Notes: generated by a model from the sequence alone, not told the origin. Shown: positions 1 through 10,285, counted from the stretch's first letter. The stretch: 29,459 bases of DNA from Perkinsus marinus ATCC 50983 (GCF_000006405.1 NW_003206847.1:749360-778818); one strand, 5' to 3'. A program made the numbers and translations.

Positions 1-1062
1 TAAAACTCATAATCTCTCGAACAGAAGCTTCAAACGCCATAAGATACGCACTTTTCAGTGGAATTCTAGACTTGGTCGTCCACAAACAATAACAAGACTT
101 CGGACAGATCAAATTGGGTAGTAAAATTCTGCGTATACGTTAACTGTGCAATCTGAATACTCGAGCATTTCTAGGAATAACAGTTGACCACACAAGGATA
201 CCCTCGAGTATCGACGATTTTCCTATCTCGCTTGAGGACTTTCAACAATTCACACGACTTTCCTTCAACCATCGAAGCAGAGCCTAGCCGAGATCCCTAC
301 CAACCAACGACTACCACCTTGCCGTCATCAATCTTCAACAAGCCTCGATTAACACACTTATCTCCATCAATACAATGCTGTACTTGAAAGCTTCCAGTCG
401 CCTCAGCAGTTAGAAGCAATAACGCGGCACAGCAGAAGCCCAATAAGATCGACTGATTAAGATGGTAGAGTACCATGGCTTTGATGACAGAAAATAAACT
501 TCAAGTATCTACTCGCGATTACAGAACGTTATTATATCTGCAATAATGACCGCAGTGAAATGATGCTGGTATGCTCATAGTAGCAAACACCCAAACATAG
601 TATATACCATAACACACCCAATTTAGCCCCCATTTTAACGCTTTATATCGAAACTTCTCTCAAAATTCAAACTCACAAATGATACGCTTTCTATGCACAT
701 GGTCAACTACGCGTGTTGACCACAACAATGAGGGAATTGCCACAGATTTTCAGGTTCATAATGTACCTCAGGCAACTCCCGAGCTCAGCTAATGAGACCA
801 ACTATACACTCCGACGCCGTCCACCCTATAGCCCGCTGACCCTCAACCCGCCAAGGAACTCAACACAGTATAGCACACGCACGAAAAGGCCCTATTCAAG
901 GACCTCCACTGTGATGCTGATGCTGCTGTTGTTCTTGTCGTCTTCTCCGCTCCTCCTCTTCCTCCAAAATATAAACCGAATTGGAGTTCCCTTCAACTGG
1001 ATGATTATTCCTCCGAGCCACGTAGAAAATACAGTGGAACAAGGACTGAGTACACGAAACCA
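1..1062. other. Intergenic, no gene recognised
   Basis: No reading frame here shows a recognisable domain or a convincing exon chain. The only structure seen is a diverged copy, around 773-835, of a repeat that also lies in two introns of the neighbouring methyltransferase gene (see the repeat entries). The right end holds the 3' flank of that gene. Confidence 0.5.
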
Positions 1063-3513
1063 CTAATTTCGTGGCGCGCGGTAAAATATTACTTCTGCTA
1101 GGCTGTCCAGATTCGCCGCATAATTGGCATCCAAGCGCTTCTCTTCTACGATGTCGAAATAAACTTCCAATAATGGTCGTACCTGGGATCGAACCCGGGT
1201 GCTTCCAAAACCACGCCAATTGCTAGGAATTAAACGTGGAAGCTCCTTCACTGCGCCACAAAATGGCTCCATTATCATACCACTCCTTTACTACATCCTC
1301 CCAACTCAGCTCGATGCTGATATCATTCTTGCTCTCAGCGAAGTGCCACAACAGCGGTCCAATATTGATGAAGACTCCTCCAGGCTTTATGCAATGGGCC
1401 AGCACCCTTATATACCTACCACACCATCGCCACTTCTTGCCAATATGATACCTATTACTGGACAACGTTCTTAGCAGTGTCTATGAAGAATATAGACGCC
1501 ACAGCATCCCATGCATTAAGGTGCTCCTCACCACGGAAAGTCTGAAAGTGATGTGAACTGTGTTGAAAGGGGAGCGGTAGTCAATTATTATGATATTTTC
1601 TCGTTGCATTGATCCCTGTTCCATGCCTCTTTTACTAAGAGTTACTATTATACGCCGATCGGCTCGTCTCGTTGAAGCGTTACATCAAAAGCTCCAACAC
1701 TGCCAATTTCCCACAGACATCCCTCTACTTACCTCGACAAACTCTCCCGCGCTCATTCCCATCGAACCAGTATCACTACTGCACGCCATATCATAGGCTG
1801 ATACGTCGGGTACCTGAATGGTACTCAACATGATACTGAGGAATACTACGAGAAAGTCTGCACAGGGGCAAGTACGTGCTACAATGACAATATAGAATTT
1901 CTCAAAGATTGTTGTTGGCTATTGCATGCTACTATCCTAGATTTACACAATGTGGTGAGGAAACTCCAGAGCTCAGCCGAGGAAAGCAACCATATACTCC
2001 AACACTGCCCAGGGACACCTCCTACAAATTTTCGTTCTTATTATTGTGAATCGAATTCCATTCAGCTTCTTGTTGCCGATCATTTACCTCGATTCCCCTG
2101 AGATGCGCGTCTTTCGTTTTCCGTCCTCCCAAACTCATAAGGTAGGGATAGACCTTCAACGTGCGCTGATCAAGACCCACGTTTAACATCAAATTTGAAG
2201 CTATCAGCATATGGTACCTAAACTCCCATACCATAAAAAACAATTTTCGTATAATTTCTCACGAAAACTCATTTCCAAGTGCCTCGTATCCAGCCGCGCA
2301 TACTTCAAGAACGCTCCTGCCCATACCACACCCCGGTACAATCACCCTGCCACCAGTGGGAACATATCTAAGATTGGATTCAGAACAGCATCTCAGATAT
2401 AGGGAAAAATGCATACTTCTTGAGTGCATCAATAACAGGCTGGAAACATTGCCGTCTTTCCTCCTCGCCTTCCGCTGACCATTCCCGAACAAACTGTCGG
2501 AGTGTCGATCGGACCTTGGATATGTTACGCGGCTGCGATTGATACCCTACAGATGTATCAACAACCACTCAGAGAGCTGCTATTCACATGTGTCCATGAC
2601 AAAATGAAAATTCCGAGGAAATTTTGGGAAATTTTCGTTGCTTCCAGCACACTTCTACACCAATTCATAACTAAACTTCTACAACTGGTGAGGACCCCCC
2701 TAAGCTCAGCCGAAGAGAGCGAACATATATTCCTCCAACACTGGCTATTCACATGAATAGATCAATTTGAGAATTTTCCGGAGACGATCACAGTAGCGAT
2801 TCTCAACTTCTACAAGAGCTTCTATCCTGGCACTGTGTTGGAGTTCATCAATAATATTGCCAAACACTCGATGAAAGCGACAAACCTGCTGACCTTTAGG
2901 TGGTTTGATGACTCTAGCTGCCGTCCTTGGGCTGGTCTCACTGAACATCTGTGTGGACACTTCCGACAGTAAATGGCAAACCTGAGCAAACCTCCCCAAT
3001 TTCCCCGCTATAAAGCACTACCACTACACTTAATTGCAACTACAATTACCCGTTGATTCACAGCCATCCGTTCACGAATCTTTCCCATGTACTCTTCCGG
3101 GTTGCCACCCCACCTGAGGAGCGCACAGTGAAGATTTTCCAAACACCAGCACATACAGTTCCAGCTCCTCGGGAGTTAGTGACAGCAGACTAGTCTGTAA
3201 CGTTTCTAATTCAACTCGGAAATCTTCCGTATATCTGCAAACAGAAGTCATGACCCGACAACAACCTTATGCTGCAACGGTACGTTTCGAAGCTCCAAAC
3301 GACCTCATCAAAATGCCTCTTTTCCTCCGCATAATCCTCAGCATCCAAAGCGCCAACTCCATCATCATCACAACAATTATCCTTCGGCGGCCGTCTACAT
3401 TCGAATCATCGTCGTTGGTACGAGGCTTGCACCAGGTATTACCCTTGTTGACTTTTTCCTGCCTTTTTATGATGACTACCGCTGCCCTTCTTTTTCGGTC
3501 GGGATGGTGCCAT
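1063..3513 (-). CDS. Carnosine N-methyltransferase-like protein (N2227 family), multi-exon
   Basis: Probable SAM-dependent methyltransferase of the CARNMT1/N2227 family, which methylates carnosine or related dipeptides in animals and fungi; the substrate here is unknown. The start is ATG at 3513 (MAPSRPKKKG, a basic lysine-rich leader) and the stop is TAG at 1065-1063. About a dozen exons can be chained. In order they give an N-terminal helical region (HFDEVVWSFETY), STLRQFVREWS, the SAM-binding glycine loop VIVPGCGMGRSVLEV, GNEFSYHMLIASNLML, a VPDVSAYD segment, FFIDTAKNVV, IKPGGVFINIGPLLWHF and SIELSWED, with the C terminus near 1063. These segments fall in the family order and spacing, and phases agree at most joins, so the gene looks intact. 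Most introns are about 45-50 nt, e.g. one ending TTTAG before YHMLIAS. The last intron, 1183-1294, carries a tRNA-like piece. Joins near 2560-2760 are the least certain. Confidence 0.85.
1183..1294 (-). other. Intron with tRNA-like A-box and B-box, ending at the B-box
   Basis: Last intron of the methyltransferase gene: donor GTAGTAAAGG at 1294, acceptor CCCAG at 1187-1183. On the minus strand it holds TGGCGCAGTGAAGG, similar to a pol III A-box, and GGTTCGATCCC (1195-1185), a B-box/T-loop sequence. The acceptor AG follows the B-box directly. Splicing here joins SIELSWED to VRPLLEVYFDIVEEK in frame, in agreement with the family. The acceptor stems expected of a real tRNA do not pair, so this is a tRNA-derived remnant rather than a tRNA gene. 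Confidence 0.6.
1955..2012 (-). repeat. Intronic dispersed repeat, copy in methyltransferase gene
   Basis: Minus-strand block with CAGTGTTGGAG followed by TCGGCTGAGCT and then TCCTCACCA. A second copy lies in another intron of the same gene at 2688-2747, a diverged third copy lies 3' of the gene at about 773-835 (GTCGGAGTGT then GCTGAGCT), and a short fragment lies near 1690-1710. All are in the same orientation. Confidence 0.6.
2688..2747 (-). repeat. Intronic dispersed repeat, second copy
   Basis: Same block as at 1955-2012: CCAGTGTTGGAGG, then TTCGGCTGAGCT, then GTCCTCACCA, minus strand. The surrounding intron also contains the word CATGTGAATAGC twice (near 2577-2590 and 2743-2757), which hints at local duplication. 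Confidence 0.6.
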
Positions 3514-3556
3514 AAAACTGATAAACTAAGAACATGGAAATTGCTTCCGTGATGAG

Positions 3557-3673
3557 CAGTGGAATTTCGCCCCGTTTACGTGAAATGGTACTTCGTGAAA
3601 AACCCGATATGCAGTAGTCGTGAAATATACTCCTCACTAGTGTTTTTCATACCACTAGGGTGAAACTCCAGTG
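3557..3673 (+). mobile_element. MITE-like element, copy 1 (about 117 bp)
   Basis: Short non-coding element with terminal inverted repeats: left end CAGTGGAATTTC, right end GAAACTCCAGTG. The interior shares GATATGCAGTAGTCGTGAAATA and CTCACTAGTG followed by TTTTTCATA with the copy at 17997-18140, in opposite orientation. No coding capacity. No clear target duplication is visible here. Confidence 0.75.
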
Positions 3674-4076
3674 ATCATGTTGGCAGTTTTTGGGTGGAAA
3701 CAGAATCATACACTTGTTAGATTTTCGCAGTATTTCTTCTGCATTGTGCCGTTGTCAACCAAAACGGTTGTCCCTTGTTCGGCGAAAGATGATAAAGTTC
3801 TTATGTGTGGTTCTGTTTGAAGTTTTGGAGGAGTTGTGTTATTATGTCGGAGTACAAGGCTGGCTATGGTGACGACTCCCTCGATGGACACTCTGGTTGA
3901 GTATCCGACGGCCACATCTCAGAGAAGGCTCATGGTAGTAGCCATCTCTGAAATGGCAGTGTCCTCAGATCGCCCGAGCATCTATCGTACCGCACGACGG
4001 CCTTGAAAAAAGGGTAGCAGAAAACAAGCGGCTTTTTCTTGACGGAAAAATATCCTCCGTGGGACTCGAACCTGCG

Positions 4077-4085
4077 CGGGTCCAC
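4077..4085. repeat. Candidate 9-bp target site duplication, left
   Basis: CGGGTCCAC lies next to the left end of the Mutator-like element and recurs as an exact direct copy at 10286-10294, next to the right end. Nine base pairs is the usual duplication size for Mutator-like elements. Because GGGTCC words also occur in the inverted repeats themselves, part of the match may be chance. Confidence 0.55.
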
Positions 4086-4091
4086 GCAAAA

Positions 4092-4306
4092 GGGTCCCAG
4101 TGGAGGCACTCTTTGGTCCCGGTGGAGGCACTCGGTAAAAAAGATTGTCTTTTAAAGGGGAACGCGGGCCTACGGCCCGCATAGTCCCAATAACGTCTTA
4201 TGGCCTCTCCCGCAGTTCAAATAGACTCGTGCAAGTCAGCACTTGAACCACTTTGCGCATCATTTATTATTAAAAAATGACCGGTGCCGGGTTCGAACCA
4301 GAGACC
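4092..4306 (-). repeat. Left terminal inverted repeat
   Basis: Inverted relative to 10048-10279. The outer 60 bp or so are nearly identical, starting GGGTCCCAGTGGAGGCACTC. It contains a 22-bp tandem duplication (GGTCCCAGTGGAGG and GGTCCCGGTGGAGG), which could be transposase binding sites. It also has a perfect 7-bp stem hairpin, GCGGGCC-TAC-GGCCCGC, and at its inner end a B-box-like GGTTCGAACCC on the minus strand (4299-4289), reading outward. Confidence 0.75.
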
Positions 4307-4694
4307 TCATTCACTGAGGTCCTTGAGGGAGAGGATGGATGGTAACCACAAAATCTGTGCTTTGCGGTTACAAGTTGTAACGTACAACCCGTTCTCAGCC
4401 TCGACCATGGAGACGTTCTGGCTATCCGTGGAGGACTCACCCACACGAATGAGAGGGCTCGATAAGTAAGCGGGTGATGGTTCCGCCTTCTAAGGAGCTT
4501 ATTGCCATGTCTTTCAGGTTCTGATCACGTCAAGGCTCCTGCCGTCGGTGTTCCCTTGCGGTCTAGTGCTAACTAAATGCACCATTGAATGCATGTATAT
4601 GGAGGTTGGGAATCAAATATTGAACTGCGAATTGAGTTATTCGAACTAATGATGTTTGTAGCCGAGTTGGTGCCACAAATTGCCTTGATATTCT

Positions 4695-6060
4695 ATGCCT
4701 CCTCCGGGAAGACCTCCTGGCAAATGGGCCGATCGAAAGAAATCTTGCTCTCGCACTCTTGATAGAGTCATAAGCCGGGGCAACTACGTTCTCAACGAGG
4801 TTGAGGAGCAGATATTGAAGCATCTCCCTCCCGATTTACAGCGTGATATCGCGCGCAGGTGGATCCGCTTGCTCACTCTACAACCTGACGACGGGGGCAT
4901 TAATTTCGCCGAGGGTTCCAGGTTGGGGCTCGCCACCCGTAGAGCCGACCTAGCTCGTGTGCGGAAGGAGGCTGCGAAGATGGGATCGTATTTCTTGAGA
5001 TGGTGTGACGCGAACTTGATAATGTGCCGCTCAACAGTCGCAAGGAAGCCACGAAACGCCAATGCTGAGTCGCGATCCTCTGCGGACCGCGGAAGTTCTC
5101 GGGGTTCTCAAGAAGCGGAGGTGATACTACCACCTGCAGAGGACAGTGAATATAACGAAAGAGAGTTGGTCCTGTCCATACCTCCTCGGTGTCCACCAGC
5201 GGAAGAGGTAGCAAGAGGCTCGGCCATATGGCTTATGTGCTAGAAGCTTCGAGCGCTAGTAGCGCTGCGCTACTCTTCTTAGGCTTCACCAATGGATGAG
5301 TTCGCTAACAGGATGAAGAATTGCACGCAGGGTGCATTTAGTCTGGGCATACATAGGGTAGGTCCTGAGTCTATGACCGTTGGTCATCTAGCTTCTCCAG
5401 CAGCCTTCCTTGTTCTCATGCCGGGAAGATGGTACCGATGCTACGGACAGTTTATCCATCCATGAAGACGTTGTATTCCCATATTCGAGGACTCCGGAGA
5501 GGCCGTCAGATGGACAGGTGAGACGGGTATTCGTCTGATACGTGGGACGCTGGCACAGACAATTCATGCATTTCGCCATCGTAGTAGATCTCAGAGATTC
5601 AGAGCCACAGAGCCTCTGACTAGTGATGCAGAGCATTGAGGAACTGCGCTCTCTCTTCCGCTGTGGAGCTCGTTTGGGTCCTGTGATAGCCCTATTTTCT
5701 CAGATGCTACAGCCGGAGAAGACTAAAGACGTGGTGGTTGGGCGAGCGCCGCGCTTCCTTGGTCTTGGAAGACATAAGGTAGATTTGTGTGATGCACCGC
5801 CTCTGTTATCGCGGCGACATCTTCAGCTCTCTTCTTTATTCTCGGAATCCGAGTCCGACTCGGATGCTGACGCCGTCGCCTCGGACGGTTCTTCCAGCGG
5901 AAGCCGTGCCTTACGTGGACAGGATTCCAACCGGAGCCGGTCATACTGGAAGGTTTGTTCGCTTGATCTCACATCTCTCTGATAACTCGGGGATTCAGCT
6001 CCGATTACCAGTTCACCCGATTCCGCCTCCCGACTCCCGTGTGCCATCGGACTTCAGAAG
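4695..6060 (+). CDS. Unknown multi-exon frame inside the transposon
   Basis: Not recognised. Exons that chain in phase 0 are: 4695-5207 (starts MPPPGRPPGK, basic; donor GTAGCAAG), 5401-5517 (ends DGQ; donor GTGAGACG), 5632-5778 (SIEELRSLFRCG), a 48-nt possible intron 5779-5826, then an exon rich in serine and acid (SESESDSDADA) ending near 5951, and one after acceptor ATTCAG (LRLPVHPIPPPDSR). Exon lengths 513, 117 and 147 are all multiples of three. It could be the 5' part of the transposase gene, which otherwise lacks the N-terminal DNA-binding domain usual in the family, or a separate accessory protein. The chain beyond 6060 was not resolved. Confidence 0.4.
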
Positions 6061-6562
6061 CATCAGGTCAGTTCACAGCGGAGCCAAGTCGAGCCAGAAA
6101 CGGCACGAGGTGAGCCACCGCGACGGTGACGGCGTCGCCAAACGTGGATCGTCGTGGTATTGTCTGGTAGTCAATCTTCTACTTATTGGGCAGTACTCGC
6201 GGATCCCGCTACGGGATCGTTCGAAGTGTCGTGAGTTGTTGACGGTCTTTTAGATCTGAAAGGACTCAGACAGTGAGAGTGCCGTGCCGGAGATAATCTG
6301 TGACCCTGTACCTCGCGAATCGTGATTCCACCTCTCCTCGTCGAGGATTCCTCGACTAAGAACTAAGCATGCATTCTCGGTAGCGGCCAGCAGAGTATTG
6401 AGTTGCAACTTGCGAGTAAATCACAAGGGAGCGTGGCCTGAGTTAATACCAAGTTGCTGAGCAAGCGGGGCATGTATTCCAGTTCACGGTCACGTGTGTG
6501 CGGCGGAGTTGCACGTACGTGCGCAACCGGTGGGCTCAATTGACCACTGGTCGGAGTATTGT

Positions 6563-6831
6563 AGGTTCGAAATGGCGATCCTAGAGAACCACGGCTGAAC
6601 CCATCATTCACGAGCGAAATATCCACGATTCGGCGAAACCATGATCAACCCATCTCCATATGCGCGACCAGTACAAGGGTAATGATAATTAGTAGGCTCA
6701 CACTGATCGTGGGCTGCGTTATCGGGGGTTCGCAATGGCGATCCTACAGAACCACGGCTGAACCCGTCATTCCTGAGCGAAATATCCACAATTCGGCGAT
6801 ACCATGATTAACCCATCTCCATATGCGCGAC
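6563..6831 (+). repeat. 104-bp direct repeat, two copies 165 bp apart
   Basis: The block at 6563-6665 recurs at 6728-6831 with few differences. Shared words include AATGGCGATCCTA, GAACCACGGCTGAACCC, GAGCGAAATATCCAC and CCCATCTCCATATGCGCGAC. The second copy runs into the proposed ATG of the transposase (6823), so it probably lies in the promoter or a 5' intron. Confidence 0.85.
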
Positions 6832-8951
6832 TCGATATCCATTCTCGGGCCGATCACAAAGAGTGCCGACGATCTCCTCCATGAGATTCCGGCAATCCTC
6901 AGGAGCCTGGATGCTGTTGAGGGTCAAAGAGGTAGCGCAGAAGATGTACAGGTGGCAGTAACGGCAGATACAGCCTTCGTGCTTGACGACATTCTTTGCA
7001 CCTACGGAGAGCATTTCCGACCGGGGAAGAAACCAAGCTTGAAGGAATTTTGCGCTGTTATCACGACGGCAAGGATGCTCCAGAACGGAAGGGAAGCAGA
7101 TGTGCTCGGGATAGACGCAACATTCAATGTTCTCCACACCGACCTCGCCCTCGGCATAGTGTGCCGCTTGTCAAGCAAAGATACGGCCAGGCCGGTCGCT
7201 GTAGCGGTCATACACCGGGAATCGACCACGTCTATGCACCACTTACTTACGAATGTGAGGCATTTGAGCGAGAGGCTGGGCTTCGGTGATGCTGGGCCGA
7301 CCGAAGTTGTAATCGACGGCTCGGCCGCACTCTACCAAGCAGCCACGAAGGCATACCCGGGCCTGAGGGTCCACAGTTGCTACTTCCACGCCATCAAGAA
7401 CGCAAGAGAGGTTAAAGGGAAGAGTAAGCTTCCGACTCACCTGTGGAACAAGCTACGGCAGGACCTACAAGTATTGGCCAACAGCTTCAGCCGGGAAGAG
7501 TGGACGAGGCTTCGAGACCATCTCATAACCAAGTGGAAAGACGGTAAGTCTTTCACTGCACAGAATCTGAATCGACCTGACTCGTGCCCGTCGTGTCACT
7601 GACCACGCTTGCCCTCATCGAGTCTCGTAATCTAACCTCGCATTATCCAGTCGACTTGTATGAGTCCATTTTTGCAGGTATCCTCCCAACGCTCAACTTT
7701 GCAGCCGACCGTCGCGCACTGAAGACCTTCTTCGATGATTGGGAGGAATACCTGAATCCGAATAAATGGCGCAGCTACTGGGGATCATATACAGGAGAGT
7801 TCTCGGGACCAAGAACCAACAACGCGGTGGAGCGGTTCAACCGAGAGATGAAGGAGCGAATAATCCCCCAAAGAAGGAAACTGACATTGTCCGAATTCGC
7901 AGCAATGCTCCAGAAGCCAGGCGCCTGGACGACGATATCGCAATACGGGAAGTCTGCTGTTCGGGGGGCACCTAGCAGGGAACTGCGTGCTAAAGCTGCA
8001 GTGCTGTACGTCAATAACTCATTCTGTCAAATACCTCGCTCGTGGAGATTCCCTGGACATGATGATGAGTCGATCAGGGGAATGGTCAGATGGCTCTTCG
8101 TCGACAGAACCAAGGAGACCGTCCCTGCGGACCTGAGAGATCTTATAAACAGCTCCGACAACGCCGCAATCAAGGGATTCTGCTGTATCCAATACGACTC
8201 ACTCGACGCCGCCGCCAAGATGAAGAAGTCGTACTCGATCGTCAGCTATACTCGATCAGCGGACCTGGATCTATCGCCTCCCGCAGGTCCTTGGTGTACC
8301 TGTCATGGCTGGACCGCAAACCTCGTATGCCAGCATGTTATATGCATTGCTTACAGTATGGGACTCGAGACGTCCGCGGAGGCAATCAGGGACTGGGCTG
8401 CTGTGACGACCTCGTTCAGACCACCCCATCAGAAGCGTGATGCTCGTGGCCTTATACAAGAGCCAAGCGTCCCAAGTACTGTTAGGTATGGTCTGCGTAC
8501 GACAACCAATCCTAAACGAGGAGAGGGGATTGAAGAAGAGCACTCGGTTGAGGCGGCAGAGGCCAGTTGCTCCGAAAACTCACCAGCGGAACAAGCTCCC
8601 GATCGAACTTGGGACCTTGGAAGAGATCGAATGACAGAGAGGTCGTCACCTGGAGAGGACGATGGACAGGCGACCCGATTCGCTTACGAAGATGTTACCT
8701 GGCCTTCACATCCTCCAGCAGAAGATGATGCTCTGTACTGCGGATGCGGAAGGGGCTATAGTGCATACGTCACAATGATCAAGTGCAGCAATTCCCAATG
8801 CCTACACAAATGGTGGCACATAGACTGCGCTGCACATTACGCCACGGCTGCTGGAATAACATCCGGTCACGAAGCTGCACTAGGTAACCGCAAGAGATGG
8901 TATTGCTTCAGCTGTCGTGGAGCGACATCCACAAGTCGCTGTAAGGCCTGA
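6823..8951 (+). CDS. Mutator-like transposase with SWIM and C-terminal PHD fingers
   Basis: Cut-and-paste transposase of the MULE family. Exons 6823-7543 and 7651-8951 join through a 107-nt intron (donor GTAAGTC, acceptor ATCCAG) to give 673 residues in one frame. Candidate catalytic residues are D98 (VLGIDATFNV), D165 (VVIDGSAALY) and E301 (TNNAVERFNREMK), with the CYFH motif at 186-189 typical of the MULE fold. A SWIM zinc finger follows at about 456-469 (CTC, then CQH). The C terminus, 604-662, has Cys/His spacing of a PHD finger: CGC, IKCSNSQC, WWHIDC, WYCFSC. The ATG at 6823 follows an in-frame stop and lies inside a direct repeat, so the true first exon may lie upstream. No frameshift or stop is seen within these exons. 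Confidence 0.88.
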
Positions 8952-8988
8952 GTAATACGGGCGGGGCCTTTCCGGATGAAGCCGGAGA

Positions 8989-9668
8989 TATGATAATCTA
9001 CATTAATTTTATCTATCAATCATACGATAATCTACATTAATTTTATCTATCAATCATACGATAATCGACATTAATTTTATCTATCAATCATACGATAATC
9101 TACATTAATTTTATCTATCAATCATACGATAATCTACGTTAATTTTATCTATCAATCATACGATACTCGACATTAATTTTATCTATCAATCATACGATAA
9201 TCGACATTAATTTTATCTATCAATCATACGATAATCTACATTAATTTTATCTATCAATCATGCGATAATCGACATTAATTTTATCTATCAATCATACGAT
9301 AATCTACATTAATTTTATCTATCAATCATACGATAATCTACATTAATTTTATCTATCAATCATACGATAATCTACATTAATTTTATCTATCAATCATACG
9401 ATAATCTACGTTAATTTTATCTATCAATCATACGATACTCGACATTAATTTTATCTATCAATCATACGATAATCGACATTAATTTTATCTATCAATCATA
9501 CGATAATCTACATTAATTTTATCTATCAATCATACGATAATCGACATTAATTTTATCTATCAATCATACGATACTCGACATTAATTTTATCTATCAATCA
9601 TACGATAATCGACATTAATTTTATCTATCAATCATACGATAATCTACATTAATTTTATCTATCAATCG
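8989..9668 (+). repeat. 34-bp minisatellite, about 20 units
   Basis: Tandem array starting 38 bp after the transposase stop, unit ATACGATAATCTACATTAAT plus TTTATCTATCAATC. Units differ mainly at one short block, CTACA, CTACG, CGACA or an ACTCGACA form. The run of variants (CTACA, CTACG, ACTCGACA, CGACA, CTACA, CGACA) occurs at units 4-9 and again at units 12-17. That shows a block of several units was duplicated with an eight-unit shift. AT-rich, no coding potential. Confidence 0.97.
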
Positions 9669-9669
9669 T

Positions 9670-10047
9670 TCGACTTGTCGCATTCATCGGGATATTCATG
9701 TATGAGTGTGCGATGTTCACCCAAAATTACTGTCGCCGAATCAATCTCGTGTATCTAGTATCCTAATGGCGGGCCATGATAGAGTAACCTGATGGCGATG
9801 ACAATAAAAAGACCCAGATGCATTCACCATCCTACCTTCCGAGCCGTTTCGCCCTCCTGCCAGAGATAGGGCCCTGGTGCCACCGGGCCGGTGGGTTTAC
9901 ATGGTGACGGCCCGCACTGCCCATGATGCCCCTGTGTCACAAGGGCCCTGTCCCGCCATAGGTGACCCATAACTATGACAGCCACCACGAAGCATGATCA
10001 TGCTATGCGAACGCAAACGCTAGGTGCGCCGCGCAGAGGCTGGGTAT
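9670..10047. other. Transposon 3' non-coding region
   Basis: Between the minisatellite and the right inverted repeat. No gene recognised. It includes a GC-rich stretch near 9860-9960 with GGGCCCTGGTGCC and AAGGGCCCTGTCC words that may fold, but no defined element. Confidence 0.4.
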
Positions 10048-10279
10048 GGTTTCTGGTTCGATCCCGGGCCGGGATTCCCGGCACCGGACATTTTTCCGTA
10101 ATATATGGTCCGGCGCGCAGCCGGTCAACTGTGGACTTGCACGAGTCTATTAGAACCGCGGGAGGGACAAGAAGACGTTATTGGGACTATGCGGGCCGTA
10201 GGCCCGCGTTCCCCCTTAAAAGACAATCTTTTTTACCGAGTGCCTCCACCGGGACCAAAGAGTGCCTCCACTGGGACCC
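10048..10279 (+). repeat. Right terminal inverted repeat
   Basis: Inverted copy of 4092-4306 with the same hairpin (GCGGGCC-GTA-GGCCCGC on this strand), the same 22-bp tandem pair (GTGCCTCCACCGGGACC and GTGCCTCCACTGGGACC), and an inner B-box-like GGTTCGATCCC at 10055-10065, again directed outward. It is about 15-20 bp longer than the left copy because of extra bases near CCGGGCCGGGATTCCCGG. Confidence 0.75.
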
Positions 10280-10285
10280 ACGGCC

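Larger units (their letters stand above)
4086..10285 (+). mobile_element. Mutator-like DNA transposon, about 6.2 kb
   Basis: The element is bounded by inverted repeats at 4092-4306 and 10048-10279 and flanked by the exact 9-bp direct repeat CGGGTCCAC. The two ends sit at the same distance (6 bp) from that repeat. Inside are a Mutator-family transposase gene (6823-8951), a second reading frame with exon-like structure (4695-about 6060), a 104-bp direct repeat just upstream of the transposase and a 34-bp minisatellite just downstream. The transposase frame is open after one intron, so the copy may be autonomous. The outermost 6 bp of the two ends do not match well, so the exact boundaries are tentative. 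Confidence 0.75.

Noticed and set aside
1174-1260. A tRNA gene on the minus strand
   Set aside because: A-box and B-box-like words are present but the acceptor stem does not pair and the T-stem has a mismatch; splicing evidence places it in an intron.
6363-6789. Two similar minus-strand frames starting MDISL
   Set aside because: Their similarity comes from the 104-bp direct repeat; neither has a domain.
8989-9668. CRISPR array
   Set aside because: Units are head to tail without unique spacers, in a eukaryotic transposon context; it is a minisatellite.
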